Assembly: GCA_033809415.1 (NCBI GenBank)
Contig: JAPXLT010000002.1
Span: forward strand, 1-41,706
Source: JAQVUB01 sp033809415
GTDB lineage: Bacteria > Verrucomicrobiota > Lentisphaeria > Oligosphaerales > Oligosphaeraceae
DNA: 41,706 bases
Reading direction: 5' to 3'
Positions 33,975 through 41,706 of the stretch are shown one piece after another. The notes below the pieces were generated by a model. The model did no database searches. It was not told the origin of the DNA and saw nothing but the letters and a program-made list of their open reading frames with translations. Positions within the stretch are counted from its first letter, which is position 1; the number at the start of each line of letters is the position of its first letter. The translations under genes and the position numbers were made by a program.

Positions 33975-34648
33975 TCCTGCGATTTGCCCGTCATGGTCAG
34001 CCGGCTTTGGAAGGGATGCCTGCCGGCGCCAACCATGAACTCCCGCCGGGGGACTATCCCCTTTCCTGCCTGGGACTGGAGCAGGCGCGTTGTCTTGGAG
34101 GCCATCTGAAAGCGGAGAGGTTTCGGGGACTCATCCTAACTTCCCCTTATGCCCGTACCGCTGAAACAGCGAATGCTGTGGCGGAAGAGTGCGGTTTACG
34201 ATTTTATCCGGAACCCCGCCTCCAGGAAATGCGCTTCTACTCGGAGCCGCCGTGTCCTGGCATGACATTGGAGGAACTTCGGGTCAATTATTCCCGGATT
34301 GCACCGGATGCTGTGCTCGCCTGGCCTTGGCTGACACCAGGAGGCAAAGAAGAACTCGAAGTGGTACGTGCCAGGGTTGACCGTTTCGTGGAGGAGCTTT
34401 TGGCGAATCCCCCAGCGGACGACATTCTTCTGGTGGGGCATGGTGCCTCGATTCAATCTCTCAAATGGAACTTTTTTGCCCGTTGCGATTATGAGGGAGC
34501 AGACCGCCATAACTGGAATTGCTCGATTTCGCGCTTTGATATAACACCTGGGGGCATCACCATGGTGGAATTGGCACGGTGTGATTTCATGCCACAACAG
34601 ATCATTACCAGCAACCGGCGGCTTTTCGGGGATCCGGAGTGTGTATGA
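33971..34648 (+). CDS. Histidine phosphatase (phosphoglycerate mutase-like) family protein
   Basis: A 225-residue protein with the phospho-His motif RFARHGQP (His8), LTSPYARTAETANAV (second Arg) and LVGHGASIQSL (second catalytic His), an intact branch-2-like set. These enzymes dephosphorylate small sugar phosphates or nucleotides; the substrate is unknown. The ATG overlaps the PHP gene's stop and has AGGAG upstream, inside that gene. An in-frame ATG at 33863 would lie within the PHP gene and is rejected. Confidence 0.9.
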   Translation: MILRFARHGQPALEGMPAGANHELPPGDYPLSCLGLEQARCLGGHLKAERFRGLILTSPYARTAETANAVAEECGLRFYPEPRLQEMRFYSEPPCPGMTLEELRVNYSRIAPDAVLAWPWLTPGGKEELEVVRARVDRFVEELLANPPADDILLVGHGASIQSLKWNFFARCDYEGADRHNWNCSISRFDITPGGITMVELARCDFMPQQIITSNRRLFGDPECV

Positions 34649-34651
34649 ACG

Positions 34652-35380
34652 ATGAGTGTTCTGATTATCAGTGATTTGCATCTGGGTGACAAACGGAATT
34701 CGCTTGCTCACGAGGAAAAACTGCTGGATGATCTGGCAAAATTTATTCGCGCAAAACAGTTTCAAGCAGTTCTGAACCTTGGCGATACCGTGTCACGCAA
34801 GGAATTCCTGCGGGATGGAACGGAAATGCTTGCAGAATTTGCCAAGTACCGGAAATGGCGGGATGCCTTGAAAATCCCGTTCCGCGAATGTTCCATATAT
34901 CGTGAACGTCCGTTTTTCGAATCTGTTTTTGAACAGAAGGCGGATTCTGTCTGGAATGGCATTCCAGGATTGTCCATTTTTACTTTGTCGCCTAACGACA
35001 AAAATGACCATGAATTTTCCCCGAAGCAGTGGAGTTGGTTCCGTAAAGCATTAGCCATGGCGGATGGAAAAACGGTTCTTATTGGAAGTCACGTGCCGTA
35101 TCCAGGAAGCTGCACTCGTCCGATTGCACCTGGAATTTATCTTGAAATTCCGGAAGATATCCAGCGTCTTTTGGAAAAACATTCCCGTCCTGTGTTCTGG
35201 GTTGGCGGTCACTTCCACTGGAATGATGACCCGCCATTGGTTCGTGGCAACCTGACGGCGTTGATCGGAGCGCGCTTTGCTTTTGAAGGAGAATATGAAC
35301 GCACAACTTATGTACGGGAGTTGCGACTGGAAGATTCCTCCATCCGGACGATAACGGATTTGACAGAGGGGCAACAATGA
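34652..35380 (+). CDS. Calcineurin-like metallophosphoesterase with a degenerate motif III
   Basis: A 242-residue protein with SDLHLGD (Asp8, His10), LGDTVS (Asp45), IGSHVP (His147) and VGGHFHW (His187, His189), the metal ligands of the calcineurin-like fold. The usual GNH(D/E) block around residue 75-82 is absent (PFRECSIYRER), so the catalytic His of that block is missing. Either the enzyme uses another residue or it is altered. It starts 3 bp after the preceding stop and is the third phosphoesterase in the operon. Confidence 0.85.
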   Translation: MSVLIISDLHLGDKRNSLAHEEKLLDDLAKFIRAKQFQAVLNLGDTVSRKEFLRDGTEMLAEFAKYRKWRDALKIPFRECSIYRERPFFESVFEQKADSVWNGIPGLSIFTLSPNDKNDHEFSPKQWSWFRKALAMADGKTVLIGSHVPYPGSCTRPIAPGIYLEIPEDIQRLLEKHSRPVFWVGGHFHWNDDPPLVRGNLTALIGARFAFEGEYERTTYVRELRLEDSSIRTITDLTEGQQ

Positions 35381-35383
35381 GCG

Positions 35384-35433
35384 CAAAATTTCGTGTCTTT
35401 TCGTGTTTTTTCGTTGTTAAAAATGGGTTGTAG
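35384..35433. repeat. TTTCGTGTCTTTTCG-type intergenic repeat
   Basis: AATTTCGTGTCTTTTCGTG then TTTTTTCGTTGTTAAAAATGGGTTGTAG, the same vocabulary as at 24917-25110 and 37123-37165. It lies between the convergent metallophosphoesterase and AsnC-type genes. Confidence 0.7.
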
Positions 35434-35453
35434 TGCGCCGGTTTTCTCTGGCA

Positions 35454-35918
35454 TCATTCTTTGCTGGATGGGAAATCGTTTTGCGGTATGATCCATTTAT
35501 TGAAGCTTTTCATGATCATGAAGGTTTCTGTGGAGATAATACCCTGGATTCTTGAGAGTGAGCCATAGAGGAAATCGATGGGGCCTGATTTCACCTTCAG
35601 CAATGCTTCGACCATGATGTCATAACGCCCGGTGACGATCGAGGCAGCCTGGACTTCCGGCAGCCGGGAGATTTTTTCGGCAATCTCAGTCAAATCCTTG
35701 CTGACGGCCACTTTTACGCCGATTAGCACCAGTTCGTGATCCGGCAGGGCTTCCGGCGCTGTCATGCCGACAATCTTCAGCATGCCGCTTTCAGTCAGGT
35801 GCCGGATGCGGTTGCGAACCGTACCCTCCGAAATATTCAGCATCCGAGCAATTTCATTGTTGCTTTTGCGGCCATCTTCCACCAGACAGGCGATGATTTT
35901 TTTATCTGTTCGATCCAT
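35454..35918 (-). CDS. Lrp/AsnC-family transcriptional regulator
   Basis: A 154-residue protein with an N-terminal winged HTH (DRTDKKIIACLVEDGRKSNN, then EIARMLNISEGTVRNRIRHL) and a C-terminal RAM/AsnC ligand domain (VQAASIVTGRYDIMVEALLK), standard length for the family. Lrp-type proteins oligomerise and respond to amino acids or other small molecules. AGGAA about 6 bases upstream supports the ATG at 35916-35918. It points away from the isomerase gene at 36291; the intervening region holds a MITE. Ligand and targets unknown. Confidence 0.93.
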   Translation of the reverse strand: MDRTDKKIIACLVEDGRKSNNEIARMLNISEGTVRNRIRHLTESGMLKIVGMTAPEALPDHELVLIGVKVAVSKDLTEIAEKISRLPEVQAASIVTGRYDIMVEALLKVKSGPIDFLYGSLSRIQGIISTETFMIMKSFNKWIIPQNDFPSSKE

Positions 35919-36045
35919 GATATTTCCTGTAATGCAGGTTTTTTCTAAAGCATGCGTCTCAATTCAATACCTTTAAATATATGTAAACGAACTGAAATTT
36001 GCAAGAGCTATTTTCCGAGAGATGTTATATTATGAAATTATCGTA
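35919..36045. other. Leader between asnC-type gene and MITE
   Basis: AT-rich, probably holding the promoter of the minus-strand AsnC-type gene, but no clear pair of hexamers is seen. The last 8 bases (TTATCGTA) are the left target duplication of the MITE. Confidence 0.4.
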
Positions 36046-36234
36046 GTAATGCGTCAATGAACCCGGGTGACTTTTTTTTACAACTAAAAACACTAACGGA
36101 TACGAAAAAATTTCATGGAAAGCACGACGCATTCTCGCAGACAAAGCCACTTCCATGAAATTTTTTCGTGTCCTTTCGGGCATTTCGTTGTTCAAAAAGA
36201 ATTTTTTGGTTACCAGGGTTCACTGACGTCTTGC
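36046..36234. mobile_element. MITE subfamily II, full copy (189 bp)
   Basis: Ends GTAATGCGTCAATGAACCCGGGT and, inverted, GCAAGACGTCAGTGAACCCTGGT. It is flanked exactly by TTATCGTA (36038-36045 and 36235-36242), a perfect 8-bp target duplication. The interior is a hairpin: ACGAAAAAATTTCATGGAA (36102-36120) pairs perfectly with 36151-36169 across a 30-base loop. It ends 56 bp before the isomerase ATG. It is related to the 83-bp copy at 18989-19071. Confidence 0.93.
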
Positions 36235-36290
36235 TTATCGTATCCTTACGGATAGGTTTTCTGGATTTCAACAGGGAGAGTCTTTCGATC

Positions 36291-37106
36291 ATGGTAAAAT
36301 TTGCGGTCATGACATTCATGTATTCAGGTTGGGCGGCCAGCGATTCGGGGTCTCATGAAGCCCTACTCGAAATATTGGCAGAGGCAGGTGCCGATGGGGT
36401 GGAAGCATTCTGCAACCATTTCTTTGACAATGCGGCACTGGTGCAACGCTATCAGCAGAAGATGCGTGAACTCAAGTTAGGCATGCCGGTGATGGATTTG
36501 ATAGCGAATCTTGCTGAACCGGCGGGCGTACAGCGCGAGGCAGAGTACGAAAAGATGCGCAAAGGGATTGATATTTGCGAAGCCTTCGGCACGGAAATTA
36601 TCCACTTGGCAGGTTGCAAGCAATCGGAGAAAATCAACGTTCGGGATGCGCAACGCCTGATAGCGGAGGGAATGCTGGATTTTGTCGATGATATAGAAAA
36701 ACGCGGAATGACACTGGCATTCGAGGACTTTGATCCATCCCCAGGCCTGATCTGCTCCGCAGCAGACTGCCTGGAAATCATCCGGCTGACTGGGAACCGG
36801 GTGAAATTTGTTTTCGACACCGGAAATTTCATGGCGGTCAATGAAAAAGCCGAAGAAAATTTTGACCGGCTGATTCCGCATTGCCGTCATTTCCATTTCA
36901 AGGATTTTCGGGTAGCCGACAATCCCCGCGGCTATGCAGGTGCCCATTTTGGACAAGGGGTCGTTGCAAACCGGACAATAGCCCGGAAAATCAAGGCTGC
37001 CGGATATCAGGGATGGGTTGCTTTGGAATCCTATCCTCAGGATGGCAACGGCCCGCGGGAAACGGTCGCCCCGGAACTGAAAACCCTGAAATCCTACTTT
37101 CAGTGA
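36291..37106 (+). CDS. Sugar phosphate isomerase/epimerase-like TIM barrel protein
   Basis: A 271-residue xylose-isomerase-like (AP endonuclease 2) barrel. Probable metal ligands by position: Glu145 (LAFEDFD), Asp176 (FVFDTGNF), His202 (HFHFKDF) and Glu246 (VALESYP). Such proteins isomerise or epimerise free or phosphorylated sugars, or process inositol-like compounds; the substrate cannot be read from sequence. GGGAGAG 10 bases upstream supports ATG 36291; an in-frame ATG at 36168 would lie inside the MITE. A second, distant family member is at 37490. Confidence 0.9.
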   Translation: MVKFAVMTFMYSGWAASDSGSHEALLEILAEAGADGVEAFCNHFFDNAALVQRYQQKMRELKLGMPVMDLIANLAEPAGVQREAEYEKMRKGIDICEAFGTEIIHLAGCKQSEKINVRDAQRLIAEGMLDFVDDIEKRGMTLAFEDFDPSPGLICSAADCLEIIRLTGNRVKFVFDTGNFMAVNEKAEENFDRLIPHCRHFHFKDFRVADNPRGYAGAHFGQGVVANRTIARKIKAAGYQGWVALESYPQDGNGPRETVAPELKTLKSYFQ

Positions 37107-37122
37107 CCTATGCAATCATGCT

Positions 37123-37165
37123 TTTTAAACAACGAAAAGCACGAAAAGACACGAAATTATTTTTC
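37123..37165. repeat. AACGAAAAGCACGAAAAG-type intergenic repeat
   Basis: TTTTTAAACAACGAAAAG, then CACGAAAAGACACGAAATT, ending in a T-rich tract. It belongs to the CACGAAAA vocabulary seen at 24917 and 35384. It lies between the isomerase gene and the tRNA. Confidence 0.7.
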
Positions 37166-37226
37166 CCTCCTTTACTGAAATCCTCTTGATAATTTCCCAG
37201 GAAGGATTACTTTAAGCGGATACGCA

Positions 37227-37303
37227 GTACCCGTAGCTCAGCTGGATAGAGCGTCTGCCTCCGGAGCAGAAGGTCGTGGGTTCGAATCCCGCCGGGTACG
37301 CCA
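37227..37303 (+). tRNA. tRNA-Arg (anticodon CCG)
   Basis: Acceptor GTACCCG (37227-37233) pairs with CGGGTAC (37293-37299), followed by discriminator G and an encoded CCA. The D arm is GCTC-AGCTGGATA-GAGC, the anticodon arm TCTGC-CTCCGGA-GCAGA with CCG at loop positions 34-36, and the T arm GTGGG-TTCGAAT-CCCGC. Reads CGG codons. No terminator is evident downstream. Confidence 0.97.
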
Positions 37304-37489
37304 TTATATAATATTATGGAAATCAGGGATATAGCGAATTTTTACCACGGTTTTTGGATCACTTCCTGATTTTTCATGCCAGCTTTTTAACGTATTTTTT
37401 ATTGTTTTCCTATGGATATTTCCTAATCTTCCTTTATTGTATCTTTTTTACAGTTTGTCAATAATTTACTACAGAAGGGACTTATTTTC
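37304..37489 (+). promoter_or_regulatory. AT-rich leader of the second isomerase gene
   Basis: Unique AT-rich sequence without repeats. AGAAGGGA lies about 8 bases before the ATG at 37490, a strong ribosome site. No definite -35/-10 pair was picked. Confidence 0.4.
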
Positions 37490-38329
37490 ATGGGAAACTT
37501 GAAGATAGCGGTGATGGTTCACTCTTTGCGTTTAGGTCTTGAGAAAGGGATCGAGTGGACTGCAAAGATGGAGGTTCCTGGTGTGCACATTGCCTGTTGC
37601 CCAGGCTTCTGTTATCAGGATTTGGACTTGTCCGGGCGCAAGAAGTTTCACAAATATCTGCGGGATGTCGGCGTCGAGTTGTCTGCGATCTGTGCCTGGG
37701 GCGGTGAAGTCGATCTTGGAGAACCGGAAGGACTTGCTGAAAACATCGAGGAAGGAAAACGCCTTCTGGAATTTACCGCTGACTTGGAATGCGGCATCTG
37801 GCAGGGGCATTGTGGAATTATGCCACATAGCGACAAAGATCCCAAATGGGCTCGTTTTGTCGATTCCTTTGGTCAGATTTGCCGTCATGGTGAGAAAGTA
37901 GGGGCAAAATTGGCGATTGAGACCGGTCCGGAACCACCGGCGGTTTTGATGCAGATGATCGAGGAGGTCGGCAGCACCGCGCTGAATGTCAATTATGATC
38001 CAGCCAATCTGATTCTCTGGCCAGCCAGATACATGAAAGACGCTGGTCAGCCCTACGACCGTGAAAAAGCTTTTGCCGAGTATCAACCGGTCGAGGGAGT
38101 CAAAGTGCTTGGCAGCCGGATTATTCATACTCATGCCAAAGATGCCATGGTATTTCCGGGAGATGAACGCAAGGAAGTGGCGCTGGGGGATGGCTGGATC
38201 GACTGGCCGAAGTATGTGAGCAATCTGCGCGAAGTCGGATTCAAAGGGTATTTTGCCATTGAACGGGAAGTCGGTGAAAATCCCGTCGCAGATATCACCA
38301 AGGCGATTGACTACCTGCGAACACTCTGA
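37490..38329 (+). CDS. Sugar phosphate isomerase/epimerase-like TIM barrel protein (second)
   Basis: A 279-residue xylose-isomerase-like barrel. Likely metal ligands: Glu144 (LAIETGPEPP), Asp170 (NVNYDPANL), His213 (IIHTHAKDAM) and Glu258 (FAIEREVG). LGDGWIDWPKYVSNL near 232-246 is typical of this superfamily. It is not closely similar to the 36291 protein. The stop codon TGA (38327-38329) lies inside the 8-bp target duplication of the MITE that follows, so the insertion landed at the very end of the gene without changing the protein. Confidence 0.92.
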   Translation: MGNLKIAVMVHSLRLGLEKGIEWTAKMEVPGVHIACCPGFCYQDLDLSGRKKFHKYLRDVGVELSAICAWGGEVDLGEPEGLAENIEEGKRLLEFTADLECGIWQGHCGIMPHSDKDPKWARFVDSFGQICRHGEKVGAKLAIETGPEPPAVLMQMIEEVGSTALNVNYDPANLILWPARYMKDAGQPYDREKAFAEYQPVEGVKVLGSRIIHTHAKDAMVFPGDERKEVALGDGWIDWPKYVSNLREVGFKGYFAIEREVGENPVADITKAIDYLRTL

Positions 38330-38333
38330 AATA

Positions 38334-38580
38334 GCAATGTGTCAGTTTTCTGTAGTATAGGGCGCAGATAAATGAGGTGCGTAGTGCGGGGTGCGAAGTG
38401 CGTTGGGAACGGGTACAGGGTTGTAGGGGCGCAGTTTAAAAAGTGGTGCGACCGTCCCGTTTGTGATACCCTGACTGTCGTGGAGTACGGGAGGGTATCC
38501 TTGTCCTGTCCACACTGTCCACTACGTCTGACCCGCACCACGCACCACGCACCACGCACCATAGAAGACTGACGCATTGC
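38334..38580. mobile_element. MITE subfamily I, copy 2 (247 bp)
   Basis: Ends GCAATGTGTCAGTTTTCTGTAG and, inverted, GCAATGCGTCAGTCTTCTATGG, flanked exactly by CTGAAATA (38326-38333 and 38581-38588), a perfect 8-bp target duplication. It aligns along its length with the copy at 4553-4798, with more GTGCG units on the left and only two 9-mers rather than four. It lies 54 bp upstream of the GH10-like start. Confidence 0.93.
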
Positions 38581-38634
38581 CTGAAATACTTGCCCGTTTC
38601 TTGCCTTTTTCACCTTCCACAACCAGGCTTCATA

Positions 38635-41577
38635 TTGAAAAAAACTATACTCATCCCGTTATGTTTTTGTCTGCTCTGCGCTGGGCAGGAAGTCGGAATT
38701 CTGGCGGGAAAACAGCGGGAGCGTTCGGCGAGTCAGCGGGAGCTTAATCTGGCCTACGACCGGGTGGCCGATATCCTGCGTTTTCTCGAAATCCCCTTCC
38801 GACGCCTGGAGGATGATCGGATCGAGTCAAAGCAGCTCGAAGGCTTGAAGGTGCTTTTTTTGCCAAAGAATCCTGTTTTGCCGGTTAAAAGCGCAGAAGT
38901 CCTCGAGGGTTTTGTCAGACAAGGCGGTAAACTGGGGGTGTTTTACAATGCAGACCCACAGGTATTGCGCCTTTTGGGGATTGTGAAAACCCGTTATCTG
39001 AAGCGTGCTGATTTAGGTGAAGTCTCCGGCATCCAGTTTGCGGCTGATGCCTGGAAGGGCGTACCGTCTTTCTTGCGCCAGCGTTCCGGCAATCTGCTCG
39101 AACCCGTGTTGCCGGAAAATACCGCCGATCTCAAAATCGCCGGAAAATTTATTCGTCCGGATGGCACGGATTCAGGGCGCGTCGGGGTGCTTCTGCATGC
39201 CAACGGCTTTTACATGTCGCATGTCTATCTGGCACAGGATCGCCAGGGCGGAGCACAGTTCTTCCTTTCCTTTATCGGAAACATATTGCCGGAATACTGG
39301 AAAAAAGCCGCCGAACAGAAAATCGCTCGTGCCGGAAAGATTTTCGGTTTTTCCGGACTGTCGGAATTGCAAAGCTGGTGCGAGCCTTTTCGCGATGACA
39401 GCAAAGAATCGTTTGACGAGGCAAGAAAACTCCTGGAGGACGCTACACAAGCCTTACAAAGTCAGCAGTTTGATGAGGCATACATCAACGCGGACAAGGC
39501 TTTGAAACTATCCCGTGAGCTGTTTTTGACGTCCTGCCCCGCGCGAAATGGCGAAATGCGCGGCGTCTGGATTCACTCCCCTTATGGGATTGCGGATTGG
39601 GGCTGGGATCGGACAGTCGAAGTGCTGGCAATGAACGGATTCAATGCTATCTTCCCCAATTTTCTCTGGGGCTATGTGGCCGATTATCCCAGTGAAGTGC
39701 TGCCAAATCATCCCGGAGTGATAACCGCGCAAGGAAAAATCGATTGTCTGCAGCAATGCTTGGAGGCCTGCCGCAAATACAAGGTCGAACTGCATGTCTG
39801 GAAAGTCAATTGGAATATGGGACATCGCACACCAGAAGACCTGCGCAAGAAAATGCAGATTCTTGGACGCACCCAGATGACCTATGACGGAAGGGATACC
39901 GACTATCTGGCACCGCATCATCCGGAGAATTTTGCGCTCGAGCGCGATTCGATGCTCGAATTGGTTCGCAAATATCCGGTGGATGGAATCCATTTTGACT
40001 ATATACGTTATCCGGACAATACTACGGATTTCAGTTTTGATGCCCGCATTGCCTTCGAGCAGTTCCTGGGGCGTCCGGTGCAGAATTGGCCTGCGGATTG
40101 CCGTTCTTCAGGTGTTGACTACCAGGCTTACGCCCAATGGCGCCGTGACAATATCACCAGGCTGGTGAGGGAAGTCTCCCGGGAAGCCCGAAAAATCCGC
40201 CCTGGGATCAAGGTCTCCGCTGCGATTTACGGTGACTGGGAAAGCGCGCGTATTTCGGTGGCACAGGATGCCGCTGCCTGGATCGACGAGGGACTGTTGG
40301 ATTTCATCTGCCCGATGAATTATACGGCTTCGACCGAAAAGTTTGTGCATTTGTTGCAGAAGCAGCTTGCCCACGTTCAAAACCGCATTCCAGTTTATCC
40401 GGGAATTGGGATTCACCTGCTTCCGGATGCCGCTGCCGTTGCCGAGCAAATTATGTTGAGCAGAAAGCATGGTGCGGATGGCTTTCTCTGTTTTCAGCAT
40501 ACTGCTGACTTTGCCGACAGGATTCTGCCGGGCTTGCGTCAGGGTGTCAGTTCGTTGACGGTGACAGAGCCGCTGCCCCATCATGGCAGCCCTTTGAAAA
40601 TCAAATTGCATGCCAGCCAAGCTGGTTTGCCGGCGGGCTTCTACAGCCTTTCAGAACCCCTGCTGGCCGAATTGCAGCTGCCGGCCAATGTGAATCCTTC
40701 CGGCATCCGGATGAATTTGCTTCGCAATGGCTGGGATACTGCGCCGGAAGCAAAGTTCAATTCTCGCAGGGAACGACAAACCCTGAATTACCGGGTTGAT
40801 ATCGCACAGCCGGGATATTACCGTCTCGAACTGCGCGGTGAAAATGAGATTGGATTGCCGTTGCTTTCACGCGGTGAAAACTTTCATGTGCTCTCCGGTG
40901 AAGAGGAAAAAGAGTTGCTTCGGCGTGAAGGACTGCCCGAGTTCACTGAAAATGGCGGTTTGAAAGTGGCTGTCTGGCAATATCAGTCTTACGGAGGTGA
41001 CGTCATTCTGGAATTTCTTCGTCAGCAACCTGGGCTTGATGCAGCCCCACTGTATAATCTGCATGCGGCGACCTTGCAGGCTTGTCCGGTAATTGTCATT
41101 CCCCAGCCCAAAGAGAGAGCGGAGGACTTCCGGAAGAGTGAAACCGGCAAGCTTCTGAACGAGTATATCCGGCAGGGTGGAGGATTGCTAGTAACCCATG
41201 CCATGGTTGGCAATCGTGGCTTTACCAATCCTGTACCGGAATTGATCGAGTCCGTGCCGGAACAGCCGCTATCCTCCGTCTCCTGGAAAGCTTGCGCAGA
41301 ACATCCCGTCGTTGCCGGACTTGGCGATGGCCAGCAGGAGTCCGCTTATCCCTTTATGGTTTCCATGCGCCCTGGAAAATCCGCCACAGTTGTTGCATGC
41401 AGCCTGGATCAGGCGGCTGTGATCGTTGTCGGCAGTCTGGACAAAGGGCGCTATGCCGGCTGCGGCTTGGGGCTGGGAATCGGTCGGGGAGAAGTCACCG
41501 TCCCACTGTCGGAAGCTGAACAGAAATTGCTGTTGAATATGATCGATTGGCTGGGACAGAAAAAACAACTGAAGTAG
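38635..41577 (+). CDS. Secreted GH10-like (YngK-type) glycosidase flanked by amidotransferase-like domains
   Basis: About 980 residues. I start at TTG 38635 because it gives a clean signal peptide, (M)KKTILIPLCFCLLCAG; a TTG at 38590 is in frame but adds a non-signal leader. Residues ~20-230 and ~770-975 look like class I glutamine-amidotransferase/trehalose-utilisation-type folds (VLFLPKNPVLP ... FVRQGGKLGVFYN; EYIRQGGGLLVTHAM) without an obvious catalytic Cys. Between them is the GHL10/DUF187 barrel, MRGVWIHSPYGIADWGWD, NGFNAIFPNFLWG, GIHFDYIRYPDN and FICPMNYTA, a family of bacterial glycosidases. A strong ribosome site is not seen. Substrate unknown. Confidence 0.85.
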   Translation: MKKTILIPLCFCLLCAGQEVGILAGKQRERSASQRELNLAYDRVADILRFLEIPFRRLEDDRIESKQLEGLKVLFLPKNPVLPVKSAEVLEGFVRQGGKLGVFYNADPQVLRLLGIVKTRYLKRADLGEVSGIQFAADAWKGVPSFLRQRSGNLLEPVLPENTADLKIAGKFIRPDGTDSGRVGVLLHANGFYMSHVYLAQDRQGGAQFFLSFIGNILPEYWKKAAEQKIARAGKIFGFSGLSELQSWCEPFRDDSKESFDEARKLLEDATQALQSQQFDEAYINADKALKLSRELFLTSCPARNGEMRGVWIHSPYGIADWGWDRTVEVLAMNGFNAIFPNFLWGYVADYPSEVLPNHPGVITAQGKIDCLQQCLEACRKYKVELHVWKVNWNMGHRTPEDLRKKMQILGRTQMTYDGRDTDYLAPHHPENFALERDSMLELVRKYPVDGIHFDYIRYPDNTTDFSFDARIAFEQFLGRPVQNWPADCRSSGVDYQAYAQWRRDNITRLVREVSREARKIRPGIKVSAAIYGDWESARISVAQDAAAWIDEGLLDFICPMNYTASTEKFVHLLQKQLAHVQNRIPVYPGIGIHLLPDAAAVAEQIMLSRKHGADGFLCFQHTADFADRILPGLRQGVSSLTVTEPLPHHGSPLKIKLHASQAGLPAGFYSLSEPLLAELQLPANVNPSGIRMNLLRNGWDTAPEAKFNSRRERQTLNYRVDIAQPGYYRLELRGENEIGLPLLSRGENFHVLSGEEEKELLRREGLPEFTENGGLKVAVWQYQSYGGDVILEFLRQQPGLDAAPLYNLHAATLQACPVIVIPQPKERAEDFRKSETGKLLNEYIRQGGGLLVTHAMVGNRGFTNPVPELIESVPEQPLSSVSWKACAEHPVVAGLGDGQQESAYPFMVSMRPGKSATVVACSLDQAAVIVVGSLDKGRYAGCGLGLGIGRGEVTVPLSEAEQKLLLNMIDWLGQKKQLK

Positions 41578-41706
41578 GGTGCAGGGGACAGGGTGCAGGG
41601 TGCAGGAGGTGCGTAGTGCGGTATAGCCTTCTGACTTGTTCACACTGTCTACGCTGTCCACCCAGTCCACCCAGTCCACTCACGCCCCCTGTCCCCTGTC
41701 CCCTGC
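41578..41706 (+). repeat. G-rich then C-rich arrays after the GH10-like gene (window end)
   Basis: Begins directly at the TAG stop (41575-41577). 41578-41620 holds GGGTGCAGG-type words with G-quadruplex spacing; 41641-41680 holds 9-mers (CTGTCCACC, CAGTCCACC); 41686-41706 is CCCCTGT repeats, cut by the window edge. Confidence 0.9.

Noticed and set aside
36168..36290. Longer N-terminus for the isomerase at 36291
   Set aside because: It lies inside the MITE, and the strong ribosome site is at 36291.

Overview
The window reads as chromosomal DNA of a Gram-negative, probably anaerobic, polysaccharide-degrading bacterium of the Planctomycetota-Verrucomicrobiota-Chlamydiota group. My best guess is Lentisphaerota (Victivallales-like). 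This is inferred from the gene types: LacI regulator + pseudopilin + large secreted glycosidase units, a GH123_N/DUF6067-like and a DUF6259-like secreted protein, PPi-dependent phosphofructokinase and a cobalamin-type radical SAM enzyme. A run of 10 Ns at 12874-12883 inside rpoN shows that this is a draft scaffold.

Layout. (1) 173-4435, minus strand: cobalamin-binding radical SAM protein, TcdA-like tRNA-modification enzyme, PPi-phosphofructokinase. (2) 4894-14319 and on to 15661, plus strand, mostly housekeeping: QueG, prepilin peptidase, a coiled-coil membrane protein with two tiny membrane/lipoprotein ORFs, MurG, a GAP1-N2-like membrane-anchored protein, sigma-54 and an NtrC-type activator. 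(3) 15930-18740, minus: a secreted BspA-type leucine-rich-repeat protein with 24 repeats. (4) 19192-32811, plus: two consecutive LacI - pseudopilin - secreted glycosidase modules, the first with a tandemly duplicated glycosidase. (5) 33195-35380: three overlapping or abutting phosphoesterase genes of three unrelated folds. (6) 35454-41577: an AsnC/Lrp regulator, two sugar isomerase/epimerase-like TIM barrels, tRNA-Arg(CCG) and a large secreted GH10-like protein flanked by amidotransferase-like domains.

The most unusual content is between the genes. Four non-coding elements (4553-4798, 18989-19071, 36046-36234, 38334-38580) have related GTAATGCGTCAGT-type inverted ends. Three have perfect 8-bp target duplications (AAATCAGG, TTATCGTA, CTGAAATA) and the fourth a 7/8 match. 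Ends starting GTAA and 8-bp duplications are what IS66-family transposases produce, so these are probably MITEs mobilised by such a transposase, which is not in this window. All four sit 54-120 bp upstream of a plus-strand gene. A second layer is paired short tandem arrays, 7-mers of the GTGCAGG/GTGCGTG type and 9-mers of the TGTCCACCC type. They usually begin within a few bases of a stop codon, G-rich on the coding strand, and C-rich before the next gene. The same words occur inside two of the MITEs, which may have seeded the arrays. A third layer is hairpin-forming elements built from CACGAAAAG / GGTTGCTGCT words.

How the genes may work together: the prepilin peptidase would process the two pseudopilins encoded beside the glycosidases, the LacI proteins probably autoregulate through palindromes next to their own genes, and the released sugars would feed the isomerase/epimerase-like enzymes and PPi-dependent glycolysis. 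These links are inference from content and order.
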